Below are positions 21,657 to 29,955 of a stretch of DNA of 64,000 nucleotides, one piece after another. The position numbers and the translations under genes were made by a program. Position 1 is the first letter of the stretch; the number at the start of each line of letters is the position of its first letter. The DNA is taken from positions 726,054 to 790,053 of the forward strand of contig NZ_KB849999.1 in NCBI RefSeq assembly GCF_000369405.1, given 5' to 3'. Below the pieces are notes generated by a model, which was not told the origin of the DNA, searched no databases, and worked only from the letters and a program-made list of their open reading frames with translations. This DNA is from Acinetobacter sp. ANC 3929. Its GTDB lineage: Bacteria; Pseudomonadota; Gammaproteobacteria; Pseudomonadales; Moraxellaceae.

Positions 21657-22472
21657 ATGAAATCATATCAACCCAAGTCCCTTTTAAATGACTTACAGTA
21701 TTACATTACGCCACCACATGACTGCAGTTATCTTGATAACAAATCAGCGCGAATGGTGTTCCTAGACCCAATTCACCGTATCGATGTGGTGACTTTGTCA
21801 GAACTTTCTCGTGTTGGTTTTCGTCGCAGTGGCGATTTTGTCTACCGTCCAGAATGTCATTTATGTCGCCAATGTTTATCCTGCCGCGTTCCCGTTCAAG
21901 AGTTTAAAATGAACAGCAGCCAAAAAAAGGCATGGAAACGCAATCAAGATTTACAAATGAGTATTTTGCCGACCTCGCAGGCCACTCAACAACACTACGA
22001 CCTATATGAACGTTATATCAATGAACGTCACTCGGATGGCGACATGTATCCTGCCAGTCTGGATCAATTTGAAAAATTTTTGGTGCATAGCTGCACAGAG
22101 AGTTTCTTTATAGAGCTTTGGAAAGACCAAAAGCTAATTGGTGTTTCAACCTGTGATTTAATGGATGATGGGCTGTCAGCCGTTTATACCTTCTTCGATC
22201 CAGATGAACAACGTCGCTCTTTAGGTGTTTTTGCGATCCTCAAACAAATCGAATATGTACGCACATTAAACCTAGACTATTTATATCTAGGGTACTGGGT
22301 GCCGCATTCATCTAAAATGAATTATAAATCTCAATATACACCACTGGAATTATTACTGGATGGTCAATGGCGTCGACTCAATCGCCCACTCTCAGACAAT
22401 GAAATCCATCAGCTTGGAAATTCATTAATGAGTACACTGCCTTCCGAGTGGAATAATTTAATTATTAAATAA
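21657..22472 (+). CDS. bpt: Aspartate/glutamate leucyl-transferase (Bpt, ATE family)
   Basis: Transfers Leu from leucyl-tRNA to proteins with N-terminal Asp or Glu, the second bacterial N-degron entry route. 271 residues. The N-terminal ATE domain has the cysteine cluster CHLCRQCLSCR near residues 69-79 after GFRRSGDFVYRP. The C-terminal domain (about 120-250) has GNAT-like strands including YTFFDPDEQRRSLGVFAI and YLGYWVPHSSKMNYK. TTGGAGG lies 10 bases before the ATG. It forms an operon with aat, and its last 15 bases overlap the 3' end of the convergent rimI. Confidence 0.92.
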   Translation: MKSYQPKSLLNDLQYYITPPHDCSYLDNKSARMVFLDPIHRIDVVTLSELSRVGFRRSGDFVYRPECHLCRQCLSCRVPVQEFKMNSSQKKAWKRNQDLQMSILPTSQATQQHYDLYERYINERHSDGDMYPASLDQFEKFLVHSCTESFFIELWKDQKLIGVSTCDLMDDGLSAVYTFFDPDEQRRSLGVFAILKQIEYVRTLNLDYLYLGYWVPHSSKMNYKSQYTPLELLLDGQWRRLNRPLSDNEIHQLGNSLMSTLPSEWNNLIIK

Positions 22473-22919
22473 AGCCGCAAAATCATCAGTGCATGTTTTG
22501 ACCATAATCACAGCATGCTCTCTGGAGCCATCAGTATTTGGGTAATAATTTTTGCGTAAATCAATTTGATGAAAACCTGACTTTTCATACAAACCAATTG
22601 CTGCAGTATTACTCTGACGCACTTCTAAAAAAATCTGAATCGGATTATTCTTTAACTGCTGGATAGAATCATCTAATAAAGCATAACCAAGTCCTTTGCC
22701 CTGCTGACTTGGATGAATTGCCATAAGTAACAGGTTTGCCTCATCGACAACAGGTTGCAAAATACAAAACCCCACCACCTGATTGGCTTGCTCATACACA
22801 GTACATTGATACGAAGCTAAAGATTCCTGAAACTGTTGCTTGCTCCATGGATGTGTTTGTACTAAGCGTTCAATAGCTGCCACACTTTCCAGATCACGCT
22901 CCTGCATCAATCGAATCAC
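22458..22919 (-). CDS. rimI: Ribosomal protein S18-alanine N-acetyltransferase
   Basis: A GNAT enzyme acetylating the N-terminal Ala of S18. 153 residues. MIRLMQERDLESVAAIE at the start, the Q/RxxGxG acetyl-CoA loop as SQQGKGLGYALL near 77, and the C-terminal NTAAIGLYEKSGFHQIDLRKNYY (neighbouring N...Y...GF pattern, about 105-125) match RimI closely. It overlaps bpt by 15 bases tail to tail, so the two mRNAs share complementary 3' ends. Confidence 0.87.
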   Translation of the reverse strand: MIRLMQERDLESVAAIERLVQTHPWSKQQFQESLASYQCTVYEQANQVVGFCILQPVVDEANLLLMAIHPSQQGKGLGYALLDDSIQQLKNNPIQIFLEVRQSNTAAIGLYEKSGFHQIDLRKNYYPNTDGSREHAVIMVKTCTDDFAALFNN

Positions 22920-22978
22920 AATCTTTCACTCTATAAAATACTGATGCAGATTATCGACAATTTCAGCCGAAAATTGAA

Positions 22979-23006
22979 TAAAAAAATGGGCAGTTTTACT
23001 GCCCGT
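22979..23006 (-). terminator. Intrinsic terminator after the first PF10118 gene
   Basis: On the minus strand ACGGGCAGT pairs with ACTGCCCAT around a 3-base loop, followed by seven T, just past the stop codon. Confidence 0.88.
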
Positions 23007-23011
23007 TAAAG

Positions 23012-23896
23012 TTAATTGAGATTAAAGCCCAATTCGGCCCGCCATTTATTGAGTAGTTCAGTCGTATCATCATCATTTGGATGAAACTTCGGTCTCAAGA
23101 AAGCGAGTAAAGCTGGAATCTGACGTGTCATAAAACCCTTATAACCATACATAAATTTCAGCATGTATCTGGTATCTCGCCATGTTAACTTGCCATCGAC
23201 TTTCAATAGTTTTGCGGTGAAATAAGATTGGGTAATAAAGATCAAGCCCATCGCGATGACCAACGCCAATGACCGCATAAAATAGGCCTTAGCACCCTGT
23301 CCATACATAGATTCATACACATCAAAGGCCACAGCTTTATGCTCATTTTCCTCAACCGCGTGCCACATCCATAAATGGTACATGGTCTCATCCATAAACA
23401 TGGCTTGAATGTCTGGATTACTCAATAATTCTTCAGCAATGGTCGAGGTAAAGTGTTCTAAAGCACAAGTACCAGTTAAACTGATCATTTCTTTGGTGAA
23501 GCCAAAAGGTTTCAAGAGTTTAGACGTTATGCCGATGGTTCGATTAATCAGACGCCCCGTTTGCTCTTCCATCTCACGAACATCATAACCGTTAGCTTGA
23601 GCTGAAGCATTAAAGGCCAAATGCTCTTTAGAATGCATGGCTTCTTGACCAATAAAGGCACTGATCTCTTTCTGCAGTCGCGGATCTGCCAATTTAGGGT
23701 CATTACGTACTGCACGCGTACTATTCACAAAAAATTGTTCACCTTCTGGAAATAGTGCTGAAAGCGCAGTCATAAAATGTGTTAAAGCAGCATCTCCATT
23801 TGCCCAATAACGTGGCACTTCAGCAAATTCAAAATCCATTCGGCGTACAGGAAAACTGGCACCAGCTCGGTTTGAAATATTGACTTTAGCATTCAT
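23012..23896 (-). CDS. PF10118 family putative metal-dependent hydrolase, copy 1
   Basis: 294 residues from the ATG giving MNAKVNISNRAG, with AGGAGAAAAGGG upstream; an in-frame start 25 codons earlier has no ribosome site. Carboxylate and histidine motifs, FIGQEAMHSKEH near 88 and HAVEENEHKAVAFDVYE near 180, suggest a diiron-like helical metal site. A hydrophobic stretch near 212-230 could be a membrane segment. No reaction is established for the family. It is closely related to the gene immediately upstream; each has its own terminator, so they may be transcribed separately. Confidence 0.82.
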   Translation of the reverse strand: MNAKVNISNRAGASFPVRRMDFEFAEVPRYWANGDAALTHFMTALSALFPEGEQFFVNSTRAVRNDPKLADPRLQKEISAFIGQEAMHSKEHLAFNASAQANGYDVREMEEQTGRLINRTIGITSKLLKPFGFTKEMISLTGTCALEHFTSTIAEELLSNPDIQAMFMDETMYHLWMWHAVEENEHKAVAFDVYESMYGQGAKAYFMRSLALVIAMGLIFITQSYFTAKLLKVDGKLTWRDTRYMLKFMYGYKGFMTRQIPALLAFLRPKFHPNDDDTTELLNKWRAELGFNLN

Positions 23897-24055
23897 ACCC
23901 TTTTCTCCTATCCGTGAATATTCTTCATTAACCCTGTTTGATACTTCTTTTATACGCCCTTTACAGTGCATGGAATAAGTGCAGATAAGGTCAGAAAAGC
24001 ATCATCTTAGGACATGTCATCACACTGAAAATCATGTATCAAATGAAAGAGTAAA

Positions 24056-24086
24056 AAAGAAAAAGGGCAATTAAAATTGCCCTTTC
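24056..24086 (-). terminator. Intrinsic terminator after the second PF10118 gene
   Basis: AAAGGGCAAT and ATTGCCCTTT pair perfectly around a 4-base loop, with a T-rich tail on the minus strand. Confidence 0.9.
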
Positions 24087-24112
24087 AAATCAATTTATTT
24101 GAAGATGAAAAA

Positions 24113-24994
24113 TTAGAAACCGAGTTTCGCTTTCCAATCTTTGAGTAATTGTACCGTATCTAAATCATTTGGATGGAAACCTGGTTTAAAGTAAGCTAGC
24201 ATTTCGCCCGCCATACCTGTGATAATCCCTTTTGAAGGACTATAGCCATACTTATAAATCATGCCAAGTTCTTTCAAGTTCAGTCTCTTATCCTGTTGAA
24301 GCAAACGTAAAGTGAAATAAGACTGTAGAATAAAGATCAAAGCCATTGCAAATACTAGTGCTGACGTACGCAAAGTATATGCTTTTAAGCCTTTACCAAA
24401 AACAGCCTCATAAACATCATAAGCAACAGCTTTGTGCTCATTTTCCTCTACTGCATGCCAGAACCACATATACGACATGGTTTCATCGGTCATTAAGTCT
24501 TGAATATGCTGATTACGTAATAATTCAGAGGCAATGGTTGCCGTAAAATGCTCTAAGGCAGTTGTTGCGGTGAGATTTACCATTTCTCTGGTCATACCAA
24601 ACGGTTTAACCACTTTAGAAAAGTTATTTAAGGCAAATTGAATATAACGTCCAGTGATTCGTTCTAAAGCTCTTACATCATGACCATATTTTTGTGCAGA
24701 AGCATTAAAATTAACATGCTCTTGCGTATGCATAGCTTCTTGACCAATAAACGCACTGATCTCTTTTTGGAGTTCTTCGTTGTCTTTAATCGCTGGGTAA
24801 TAACGGACTGCACGTACAGCATCTATAAATAATTTTTCACCATCTGGGAATAGTGCAGATAGACCAGTCATGAAATGGGTTAAACCTGCTGAACCATCCA
24901 TCCAGTATTCTGGGACTTGATCAAAATCAAAATTCATACGACGTACTGGGAAACTTGCACCTGCACGATTTGAAATATTTACTTTAGCATTCAT
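24113..24994 (-). CDS. PF10118 family putative metal-dependent hydrolase, copy 2
   Basis: 293 residues, same family as its downstream neighbour and near-identical over the first 19 residues (MNAKVNISNRAGASFPVRRM). The two putative metal motifs are FIGQEAMHTQEH near 88 and HAVEENEHKAVAYDVYE near 180. A hydrophobic stretch (ALVFAMALIFILQSYF) lies near 213-228. The C-termini diverge more, although FHPND and a final LGF are kept. GGAG lies upstream of the ATG. The pair looks like an old tandem duplication. Reaction unknown. Confidence 0.82.
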   Translation of the reverse strand: MNAKVNISNRAGASFPVRRMNFDFDQVPEYWMDGSAGLTHFMTGLSALFPDGEKLFIDAVRAVRYYPAIKDNEELQKEISAFIGQEAMHTQEHVNFNASAQKYGHDVRALERITGRYIQFALNNFSKVVKPFGMTREMVNLTATTALEHFTATIASELLRNQHIQDLMTDETMSYMWFWHAVEENEHKAVAYDVYEAVFGKGLKAYTLRTSALVFAMALIFILQSYFTLRLLQQDKRLNLKELGMIYKYGYSPSKGIITGMAGEMLAYFKPGFHPNDLDTVQLLKDWKAKLGF

Positions 24995-25152
24995 GCTGCC
25001 TACTCCTTTTCAGTGGAGTATTTCCACTGAGCACTTTTGTTCGTTTTCTTGAGTTTTATATTACGGTTTTATCTGAATCAATTAAGTGCAGTTTAGGACA
25101 GCGAGGTATCAGTTAAGGACACTCTTGTAAAAAGATTGTCGAACAATAGACG

Positions 25153-25180
25153 AAAAAAAACACCCCAAAGGGGTGTTTTT
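25153..25180. terminator. Intrinsic terminator after tuf
   Basis: AAAACACCCC and GGGGTGTTTT pair around a 3-base loop, with an A-run on one side and a T-run on the other, directly past the tuf stop. Confidence 0.92.
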
Positions 25181-25192
25181 CACTCTAAGCGA

Positions 25193-26383
25193 TTATGCAG
25201 TTACTTTAGCAACAACACCAGCACCTACAGTACGACCACCTTCACGGATCGCAAAACGTAGACCTGGGTCCATTGCGATCGGGTGAATTAATTCTACTGA
25301 CATCTCTACGTTGTCACCAGGCATTACCATTTCTACGCCATCTTGTAATTTGATCGCGCCAGTTACGTCAGTTGTACGGAAGTAGAACTGTGGACGGTAA
25401 CCGTTAAGGAATGGAGTATGACGACCACCTTCTTCTTTAGAAAGTACGTATACTTCTGCATCGAATTTAGTGTGCGGCTTGATTGTACCTGGTTTAGCAA
25501 GTACTTGACCACGTTGTACATCTTCACGCTTAGTACCACGAAGAAGAACACCACAGTTCTCGCCTGCACGACCTTCGTCAAGCAATTTACGGAACATTTC
25601 TACGCCAGTTACAGTTGTCTTAACCGTATCTTTGATACCTACGATTTCAACTTCTTCACCAACTTTTACGATACCAGCTTCTACACGACCAGTTACTACT
25701 GTACCACGGCCTGAGATAGAGAATACGTCTTCGATTGGCATCAAGAATGCTTTATCGATAGCACGTTCTGGCTCTGGAATGTAAGAATCAAGTGCAGCAA
25801 CTAAATCGATTACAGCTTTCTCGCCATAAGGACCGTCGTTACCGTTTAATGCTTGAAGAGCTGAACCACGGATGATTGGAGTATCATCACCTGGGAAGTC
25901 ATAAGTAGAAAGAAGTTCACGAACTTCCATTTCTACTAATTCAAGTAATTCTTCATCATCAACAAGGTCACACTTGTTCAAGAATACGATGATGTAAGGT
26001 ACACCAACCTGACGTGAAAGAAGGATGTGTTCACGAGTTTGTGGCATTGGACCATCAGTCGCAGCACATACAAGGATCGCGCCGTCCATCTGAGCAGCAC
26101 CAGTAATCATGTTTTTAACATAATCGGCGTGGCCCGGGCAGTCTACGTGAGCGTAGTGACGGATTGGAGAATCGTATTCTACGTGTGAAGTATTAATTGT
26201 AATACCACGTGCTTTTTCTTCAGGAGCTGAGTCGATTTGTGAGTAATCTTTCGCTTCACCGCCGTAAGTTTTTGCACAGATCGTTGCAATTGCAGCAGTT
26301 AAAGTTGTTTTACCATGGTCAACGTGACCAATTGTACCCACGTTTACGTGTGGTTTATTACGTTCAAACTTGGCTTTAGCCAT
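25193..26383 (-). CDS. tuf: Elongation factor Tu
   Basis: GTPase delivering aminoacyl-tRNA to the ribosome. 396 residues. G1 [10 protein letters not shown] at about 19-28, the effector loop [13 protein letters not shown] near 59, [12 protein letters not shown] near 81, NKCDLVDD near 136, then domains 2 and 3 ending [15 protein letters not shown]. It is the last gene of the str operon, 92 bases after fusA. Most relatives carry a second tuf elsewhere; only one is in this window. AGGAAG precedes the ATG. Confidence 0.98.
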   Translation of the reverse strand: MAKAKFERNKPHVNVGTIGHVDHGKTTLTAAIATICAKTYGGEAKDYSQIDSAPEEKARGITINTSHVEYDSPIRHYAHVDCPGHADYVKNMITGAAQMDGAILVCAATDGPMPQTREHILLSRQVGVPYIIVFLNKCDLVDDEELLELVEMEVRELLSTYDFPGDDTPIIRGSALQALNGNDGPYGEKAVIDLVAALDSYIPEPERAIDKAFLMPIEDVFSISGRGTVVTGRVEAGIVKVGEEVEIVGIKDTVKTTVTGVEMFRKLLDEGRAGENCGVLLRGTKREDVQRGQVLAKPGTIKPHTKFDAEVYVLSKEEGGRHTPFLNGYRPQFYFRTTDVTGAIKLQDGVEMVMPGDNVEMSVELIHPIAMDPGLRFAIREGGRTVGAGVVAKVTA

Positions 26384-26403
26384 GATGATCTTCCTTTATA
26401 AAC

Positions 26404-26428
26404 TGCTCATGAGGGTCGCCCATGAGCA
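26404..26428 (-). promoter_or_regulatory. Leader hairpin just upstream of the tuf ribosome site
   Basis: TGCTCATG and CATGAGCA form an 8-bp perfect stem with a 9-base loop, in the fusA-tuf gap and ending 20 bases before the tuf start. No T-run follows in the transcribed direction, so it is unlikely to be a terminator. It could affect processing or initiation. Confidence 0.4.
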
Positions 26429-26475
26429 CTTGGTTTTTTAACTAAATTTAGTTGGGTAATATAGTAATCGAAAGA

Positions 26476-28614
26476 TTACTCGTCGTCACCTTTTTTACCG
26501 CCAGCTTGGAACTTAGCGATGATGCCTTCAGCCACGTTACGTGGTGTTTCAGCGTATTTAGCGAATTCCATAGAATAAGTCGCACGACCTTGAGACATAG
26601 AACGCATTTGAGTCGCGTAACCAAACATCTCAGCCAATGGAACTTCTGCTTTAATTGCTTTTGTTCCACCAGGAAGATCATCCATACCTTGAACCATACC
26701 ACGACGACGGTTTAAGTCACCCATGATATCGCCCATGTAGTCTTCTGGAGTTTCTACTTCAACTTTCATGATTGGTTCAAGAAGGATAGGATCCGCTTTC
26801 ATGAAACCGTCACGGAAAGCGTATGAACCTGCCATTTTGAACGACAATTCATCAGAGTCGACATCGTGGTAAGAACCATCAAATAATGTCGCTTTGATAC
26901 CCACAACAGGGTAACCAGCCAATACACCATTTTTCATACGTTCTTGAATACCTTTATCAACCGCACCAAAGAATTCTTTAGGTACTGTACCGCCGACAAC
27001 TTCTTCAGCGAATTGGTATTCTTTACCAGCTTCTTCAACATCCATAGGCTCTAAACGAACATATACATGACCGAATTTACCTTTACCACCTGTTTGACGA
27101 ACAAACTTACCTTCTTGCTCAACAGACTTTTTGATCGTTTCACGGTAAGCAACCATTGGTTTACCAATGTTCGCTTCAACACCGAATTCACGCTTCATAC
27201 GGTCAACGATGATGTCAAGGTGAAGCTCACCCATACCAGCAATAATTGTTTGACCAGATTCTTCATCTGTACGAACGCGGAACGATGGATCTTCTTTAGC
27301 CAAACGACCTAAAGCAATTGACATTTTTTCTTGGTCAGCTTTAGTTTTTGGTTCAACAGCCAATGAAATTACTGGCTCTGGGAATTCCATACGCTCAAGT
27401 GTAATGATGTTTTTCTCATCACATAATGTATCACCCGTAGTAACGTCTTTAAGACCTACACACGCTGCGATATCACCTGCACGGATTTCATCAAGATCTT
27501 GACGTTCGTTCGCATGCATTTGCACGATACGACCGATACGTTCACGTTTAGATTTAACTGGGTTATAAACTGGATCACCCTGTTTAAGAACACCAGAATA
27601 AACACGTACGAATGTTAAGTTACCTACGAACTTATCGTTCATAATTTTGAACGCAAGTGCAGAGAACGGAGCTTCGTCAGATGCTTCACGAGATGCTTTA
27701 GTTTCATCTTTATCGTCAAGAATACCTTCAATTGCTTTAACTTCTGTTGGAGAAGGTAAGAATTGAATTACAGCATCCAACATACGTTGAACACCTTTGT
27801 TCTTGAACGCTGAACCACAAAGCATAACTTGGATTTCAGACGCCAAAGTACGAGTACGTAAACCAGCGATGATTTCTTCTTTAGAAAGATCGCCTTCTTC
27901 TAGGTACTTGTCCATTAACTCTTCAGATGCTTCAGCCGCAGCTTCAACCATCTTAGTACGCCATTCGTTAGCTGTATCAACGAGGTCAGCAGGAATATCA
28001 CCGTATTCGAACTTCATACCTTGAGATGCTTCATCCCAGATAATCGCTTTCATTTCGATGAGGTCAACAACACCTGCAAACGTATCTTCTGCACCAATTG
28101 GCACAACGATAGGAACAGGATTACCGCCTAGACGAGTTTTAACTTGCTCAACAGCACGGAAGAAGTTTGCACCAGTACGGTCCATCTTGTTCACGAATGC
28201 TAAACGAGGCACTTTATATTTGTTCGCTTGACGCCATACAGTTTCAGACTGAGGTTGTACGCCACCAACTGCACAGTAAACCATGCACGCACCATCAAGA
28301 ACACGCATAGAACGTTCAACTTCGATTGTGAAGTCTACGTGTCCCGGTGTATCGATTACGTTGATACGGTGTTGTGGGAATTGGCTACTCATACCTGACC
28401 AGAAACAAGTTGTTGCAGCAGAGGTAATTGTAATACCACGCTCTTGCTCTTGTTCCATCCAGTCCATTGTTGCTGCACCATCGTGTACTTCACCAATTTT
28501 GTGAGATACACCTGTGTAGAACAAAATACGTTCTGTTGTAGTTGTTTTACCTGCGTCGATGTGCGCAGAAATACCGATGTTACGGTAATTACTAATCGGG
28601 GTTTGGCGAGCCAT
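26476..28614 (-). CDS. fusA: Elongation factor G
   Basis: GTPase driving ribosomal translocation and, with RRF, recycling. 712 residues from the ATG giving [14 protein letters not shown], with AGGA upstream; an ATG 15 codons earlier has no support. G1 [13 protein letters not shown] is near residue 18, the switch [12 protein letters not shown] near 60, DTPGHVDFT near 92 and [10 protein letters not shown] near 146. Domains III-V end in the usual [13 protein letters not shown]. It is the third gene of the str operon, preceded by a 177-base leader with a small ORF and a hairpin. Confidence 0.97.
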   Translation of the reverse strand: MARQTPISNYRNIGISAHIDAGKTTTTERILFYTGVSHKIGEVHDGAATMDWMEQEQERGITITSAATTCFWSGMSSQFPQHRINVIDTPGHVDFTIEVERSMRVLDGACMVYCAVGGVQPQSETVWRQANKYKVPRLAFVNKMDRTGANFFRAVEQVKTRLGGNPVPIVVPIGAEDTFAGVVDLIEMKAIIWDEASQGMKFEYGDIPADLVDTANEWRTKMVEAAAEASEELMDKYLEEGDLSKEEIIAGLRTRTLASEIQVMLCGSAFKNKGVQRMLDAVIQFLPSPTEVKAIEGILDDKDETKASREASDEAPFSALAFKIMNDKFVGNLTFVRVYSGVLKQGDPVYNPVKSKRERIGRIVQMHANERQDLDEIRAGDIAACVGLKDVTTGDTLCDEKNIITLERMEFPEPVISLAVEPKTKADQEKMSIALGRLAKEDPSFRVRTDEESGQTIIAGMGELHLDIIVDRMKREFGVEANIGKPMVAYRETIKKSVEQEGKFVRQTGGKGKFGHVYVRLEPMDVEEAGKEYQFAEEVVGGTVPKEFFGAVDKGIQERMKNGVLAGYPVVGIKATLFDGSYHDVDSDELSFKMAGSYAFRDGFMKADPILLEPIMKVEVETPEDYMGDIMGDLNRRRGMVQGMDDLPGGTKAIKAEVPLAEMFGYATQMRSMSQGRATYSMEFAKYAETPRNVAEGIIAKFQAGGKKGDDE

Positions 28615-28651
28615 GATGTCTACATTCCTAAATGTTATTTTTAAAACAGGA

Positions 28652-28672
28652 CGCATCAATTAAATTGATGCG
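28652..28672 (-). promoter_or_regulatory. Hairpin in the fusA leader
   Basis: CGCATCAAT and ATTGATGCG form a 9-bp perfect stem with a 3-base loop, 23 bases after the small ORF at 28695-28757 and 38 bases before fusA. It is followed on the minus strand by CCTGTTTTAAAAA, a weak T-run. Could act as attenuator, processing site or mRNA stabiliser. Confidence 0.45.
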
Positions 28673-28694
28673 CACGAATATCCAAGCAGGCAAC

Positions 28695-28757
28695 TTAAAT
28701 ACCCGCAAAGCCCCCACTTTGATAGAGAGCGATGTTGAATCGAGCTGCAGTACGCAT
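28695..28757 (-). CDS. Candidate 20-residue small protein or leader peptide in the rpsG-fusA gap
   Basis: Reads MRTAARFNIALYQSGGFAGI, then TAA. The ATG is preceded by AGGAG with a 7-base spacing, the strongest ribosome site in the operon, though no annotated gene uses it. It starts 34 bases after the rpsG stop and ends 80 bases before fusA, followed by a hairpin. The peptide has no Cys and is not a membrane segment. It could be a leader peptide controlling fusA, a small protein, or chance. Conservation has not been tested. Confidence 0.45.
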   Translation of the reverse strand: MRTAARFNIALYQSGGFAGI

Positions 28758-28791
28758 GAATATTCTCCTGATTAGGGACTGTTTTATCCGC

Positions 28792-29262
28792 TTAGAAACG
28801 GTAGTGAGAGAAGGCTTTGTTGGCTTCAGCCATACGATGCACGTCTTCACGTTTTTTGATCGCAGAACCTTTACCTTCAGCTGCATCAAGCAACTCACCA
28901 GCAAGACGTAAAGCCATCGTTTTTTCAGAACGCTTAGCAGCAGCATCTACTAACCAACGCATTGCTAAGGCAGTACGACGGGATGGGCGCACTTCCATAG
29001 GTACTTGATAAGTAGCACCACCAACACGGCGTGCTTTTACTTCAACCATAGGACGAACTTTTTCAAGAGTAGTCTCGAAAAATTCAACTGGGTCTACTTT
29101 ATTTTTTTCTTGAACACGTTCTAAAGCACCGTAAACGATACCTTCAGCAACAGATTTTTTACCATCTTGCATTACGTGGTTCATGAATTTAGCGATTGTT
29201 TGGCTGCTAAATTTTGGATCTGGAAGGATCTCACGAGCAGCGACTACGCGACGTCTTGGCAT
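28792..29262 (-). CDS. rpsG: 30S ribosomal protein S7
   Basis: 156 residues. It nucleates the 3' domain of 16S rRNA and in E. coli represses its own operon. Recognised from [34 protein letters not shown] near 25-40, [20 protein letters not shown] near 70-89, and the end [12 protein letters not shown]. It is the second gene of the str operon, 159 bases after rpsL, with a palindrome in the gap that may be its operator. Confidence 0.98.
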   Translation of the reverse strand: MPRRRVVAAREILPDPKFSSQTIAKFMNHVMQDGKKSVAEGIVYGALERVQEKNKVDPVEFFETTLEKVRPMVEVKARRVGGATYQVPMEVRPSRRTALAMRWLVDAAAKRSEKTMALRLAGELLDAAEGKGSAIKKREDVHRMAEANKAFSHYRF

Positions 29263-29280
29263 TTTAATACACCTAATAAT

Positions 29281-29321
29281 ATGACACTTCAGGATAATCC
29301 AGCAGTTTGTACGAGTGTCAT
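29281..29321 (-). promoter_or_regulatory. Stem-loop before rpsG, candidate S7 autoregulatory site
   Basis: ATGACACT and AGTGTCAT (8 bp, perfect) enclose 25 bases that contain a smaller GGAT/ATCC palindrome. It sits in the rpsL-rpsG gap, 18 bases before the S7 start. In E. coli, S7 represses translation by binding this intercistronic region. The position agrees; whether the fold mimics the S7 site on 16S rRNA is not shown. Confidence 0.45.
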
Positions 29322-29421
29322 GTACTTTCGCTGGCCTTACTATACGTCGCTTGAATTACAAAACTATGAAGAATTCAAACAAGCGAAACGCTAAAGGGTT
29401 TTTTGGACTAGTTTCCTAGAA

Positions 29422-29796
29422 TTACTTCTTAGGACGCTTAGTACCATATTTAGAACGTGACTGGTTACGATCTTTAACGCCAGCACAGTCTAAAGAACCA
29501 CGAACGGTATGGTAACGTACACCTGGTAAGTCTTTAACACGACCACCACGGATAAGAACAACACTGTGCTCTTGTAGGTTATGACCTTCACCACCGATAT
29601 AGCTAGAAACTTCAAAACCTGAAGTTAAGCGAACACGGCAAACCTTACGCATTGCTGAGTTAGGTTTTTTAGGTGTAGTAGTATAAACACGTGTACATAC
29701 ACCACGACGTTGTGGACAAGCCTTCAACGCAGGAACTTTAGATTTTTCAATCAAAGTTGTACGACCCTTACGGATCAACTGATTTGTTGTTGCCAT
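29422..29796 (-). CDS. rpsL: 30S ribosomal protein S12
   Basis: 124 residues, decoding-centre protein and first gene of the str operon. [19 protein letters not shown] near 39-57 and [17 protein letters not shown] near 84-100 are diagnostic. Lys43 and Lys88, the positions usually altered in streptomycin-resistant mutants, are both wild type here. GGGAG lies 8 bases before the ATG. The promoter overlaps the terminator of the upstream EcsC-family gene. Confidence 0.98.
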   Translation of the reverse strand: MATTNQLIRKGRTTLIEKSKVPALKACPQRRGVCTRVYTTTPKKPNSAMRKVCRVRLTSGFEVSSYIGGEGHNLQEHSVVLIRGGRVKDLPGVRYHTVRGSLDCAGVKDRNQSRSKYGTKRPKK

Positions 29797-29860
29797 TTGG
29801 CAATTCTCCCGTTATTAAACAACCTTAAAAAAGAAAAGAACCTCTTTTTAAGGGCACATA

Positions 29861-29889
29861 ATTGTAAGCTAAGAAGTAAAAATGGTCAA
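29861..29889 (-). promoter_or_regulatory. Sigma70 promoter of the str operon
   Basis: On the minus strand TTGACC (29889-29884), a 17-base spacer and TACAAT (29866-29861), about 65 bases before rpsL. Close to consensus with ideal spacing. The -35 lies inside one arm of the ecsC-side terminator hairpin. Confidence 0.75.
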
Positions 29890-29911
29890 CATTTCAAGTG
29901 TCGACCATTTC
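29872..29911 (-). terminator. Terminator of the EcsC-family gene, overlapping the rpsL promoter
   Basis: AAATGGTCGACA and TGTTGACCATTT pair (one mismatch) around a 7-base loop, followed on the minus strand by TTACTTCTT. It lies 45 bases beyond the upstream stop codon. Confidence 0.72.
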
Positions 29912-29955
29912 TGAAGTTTGTTGTGTTCTTAATACCTAAAACATCACACACCAAT

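Noticed and set aside
25363..25714. ORFs of 72-98 codons within tuf
   Set aside because: Shadow frames of a highly biased, highly expressed gene.
29422..29796. Possible streptomycin resistance in rpsL
   Set aside because: Lys43 and Lys88 are both wild type.
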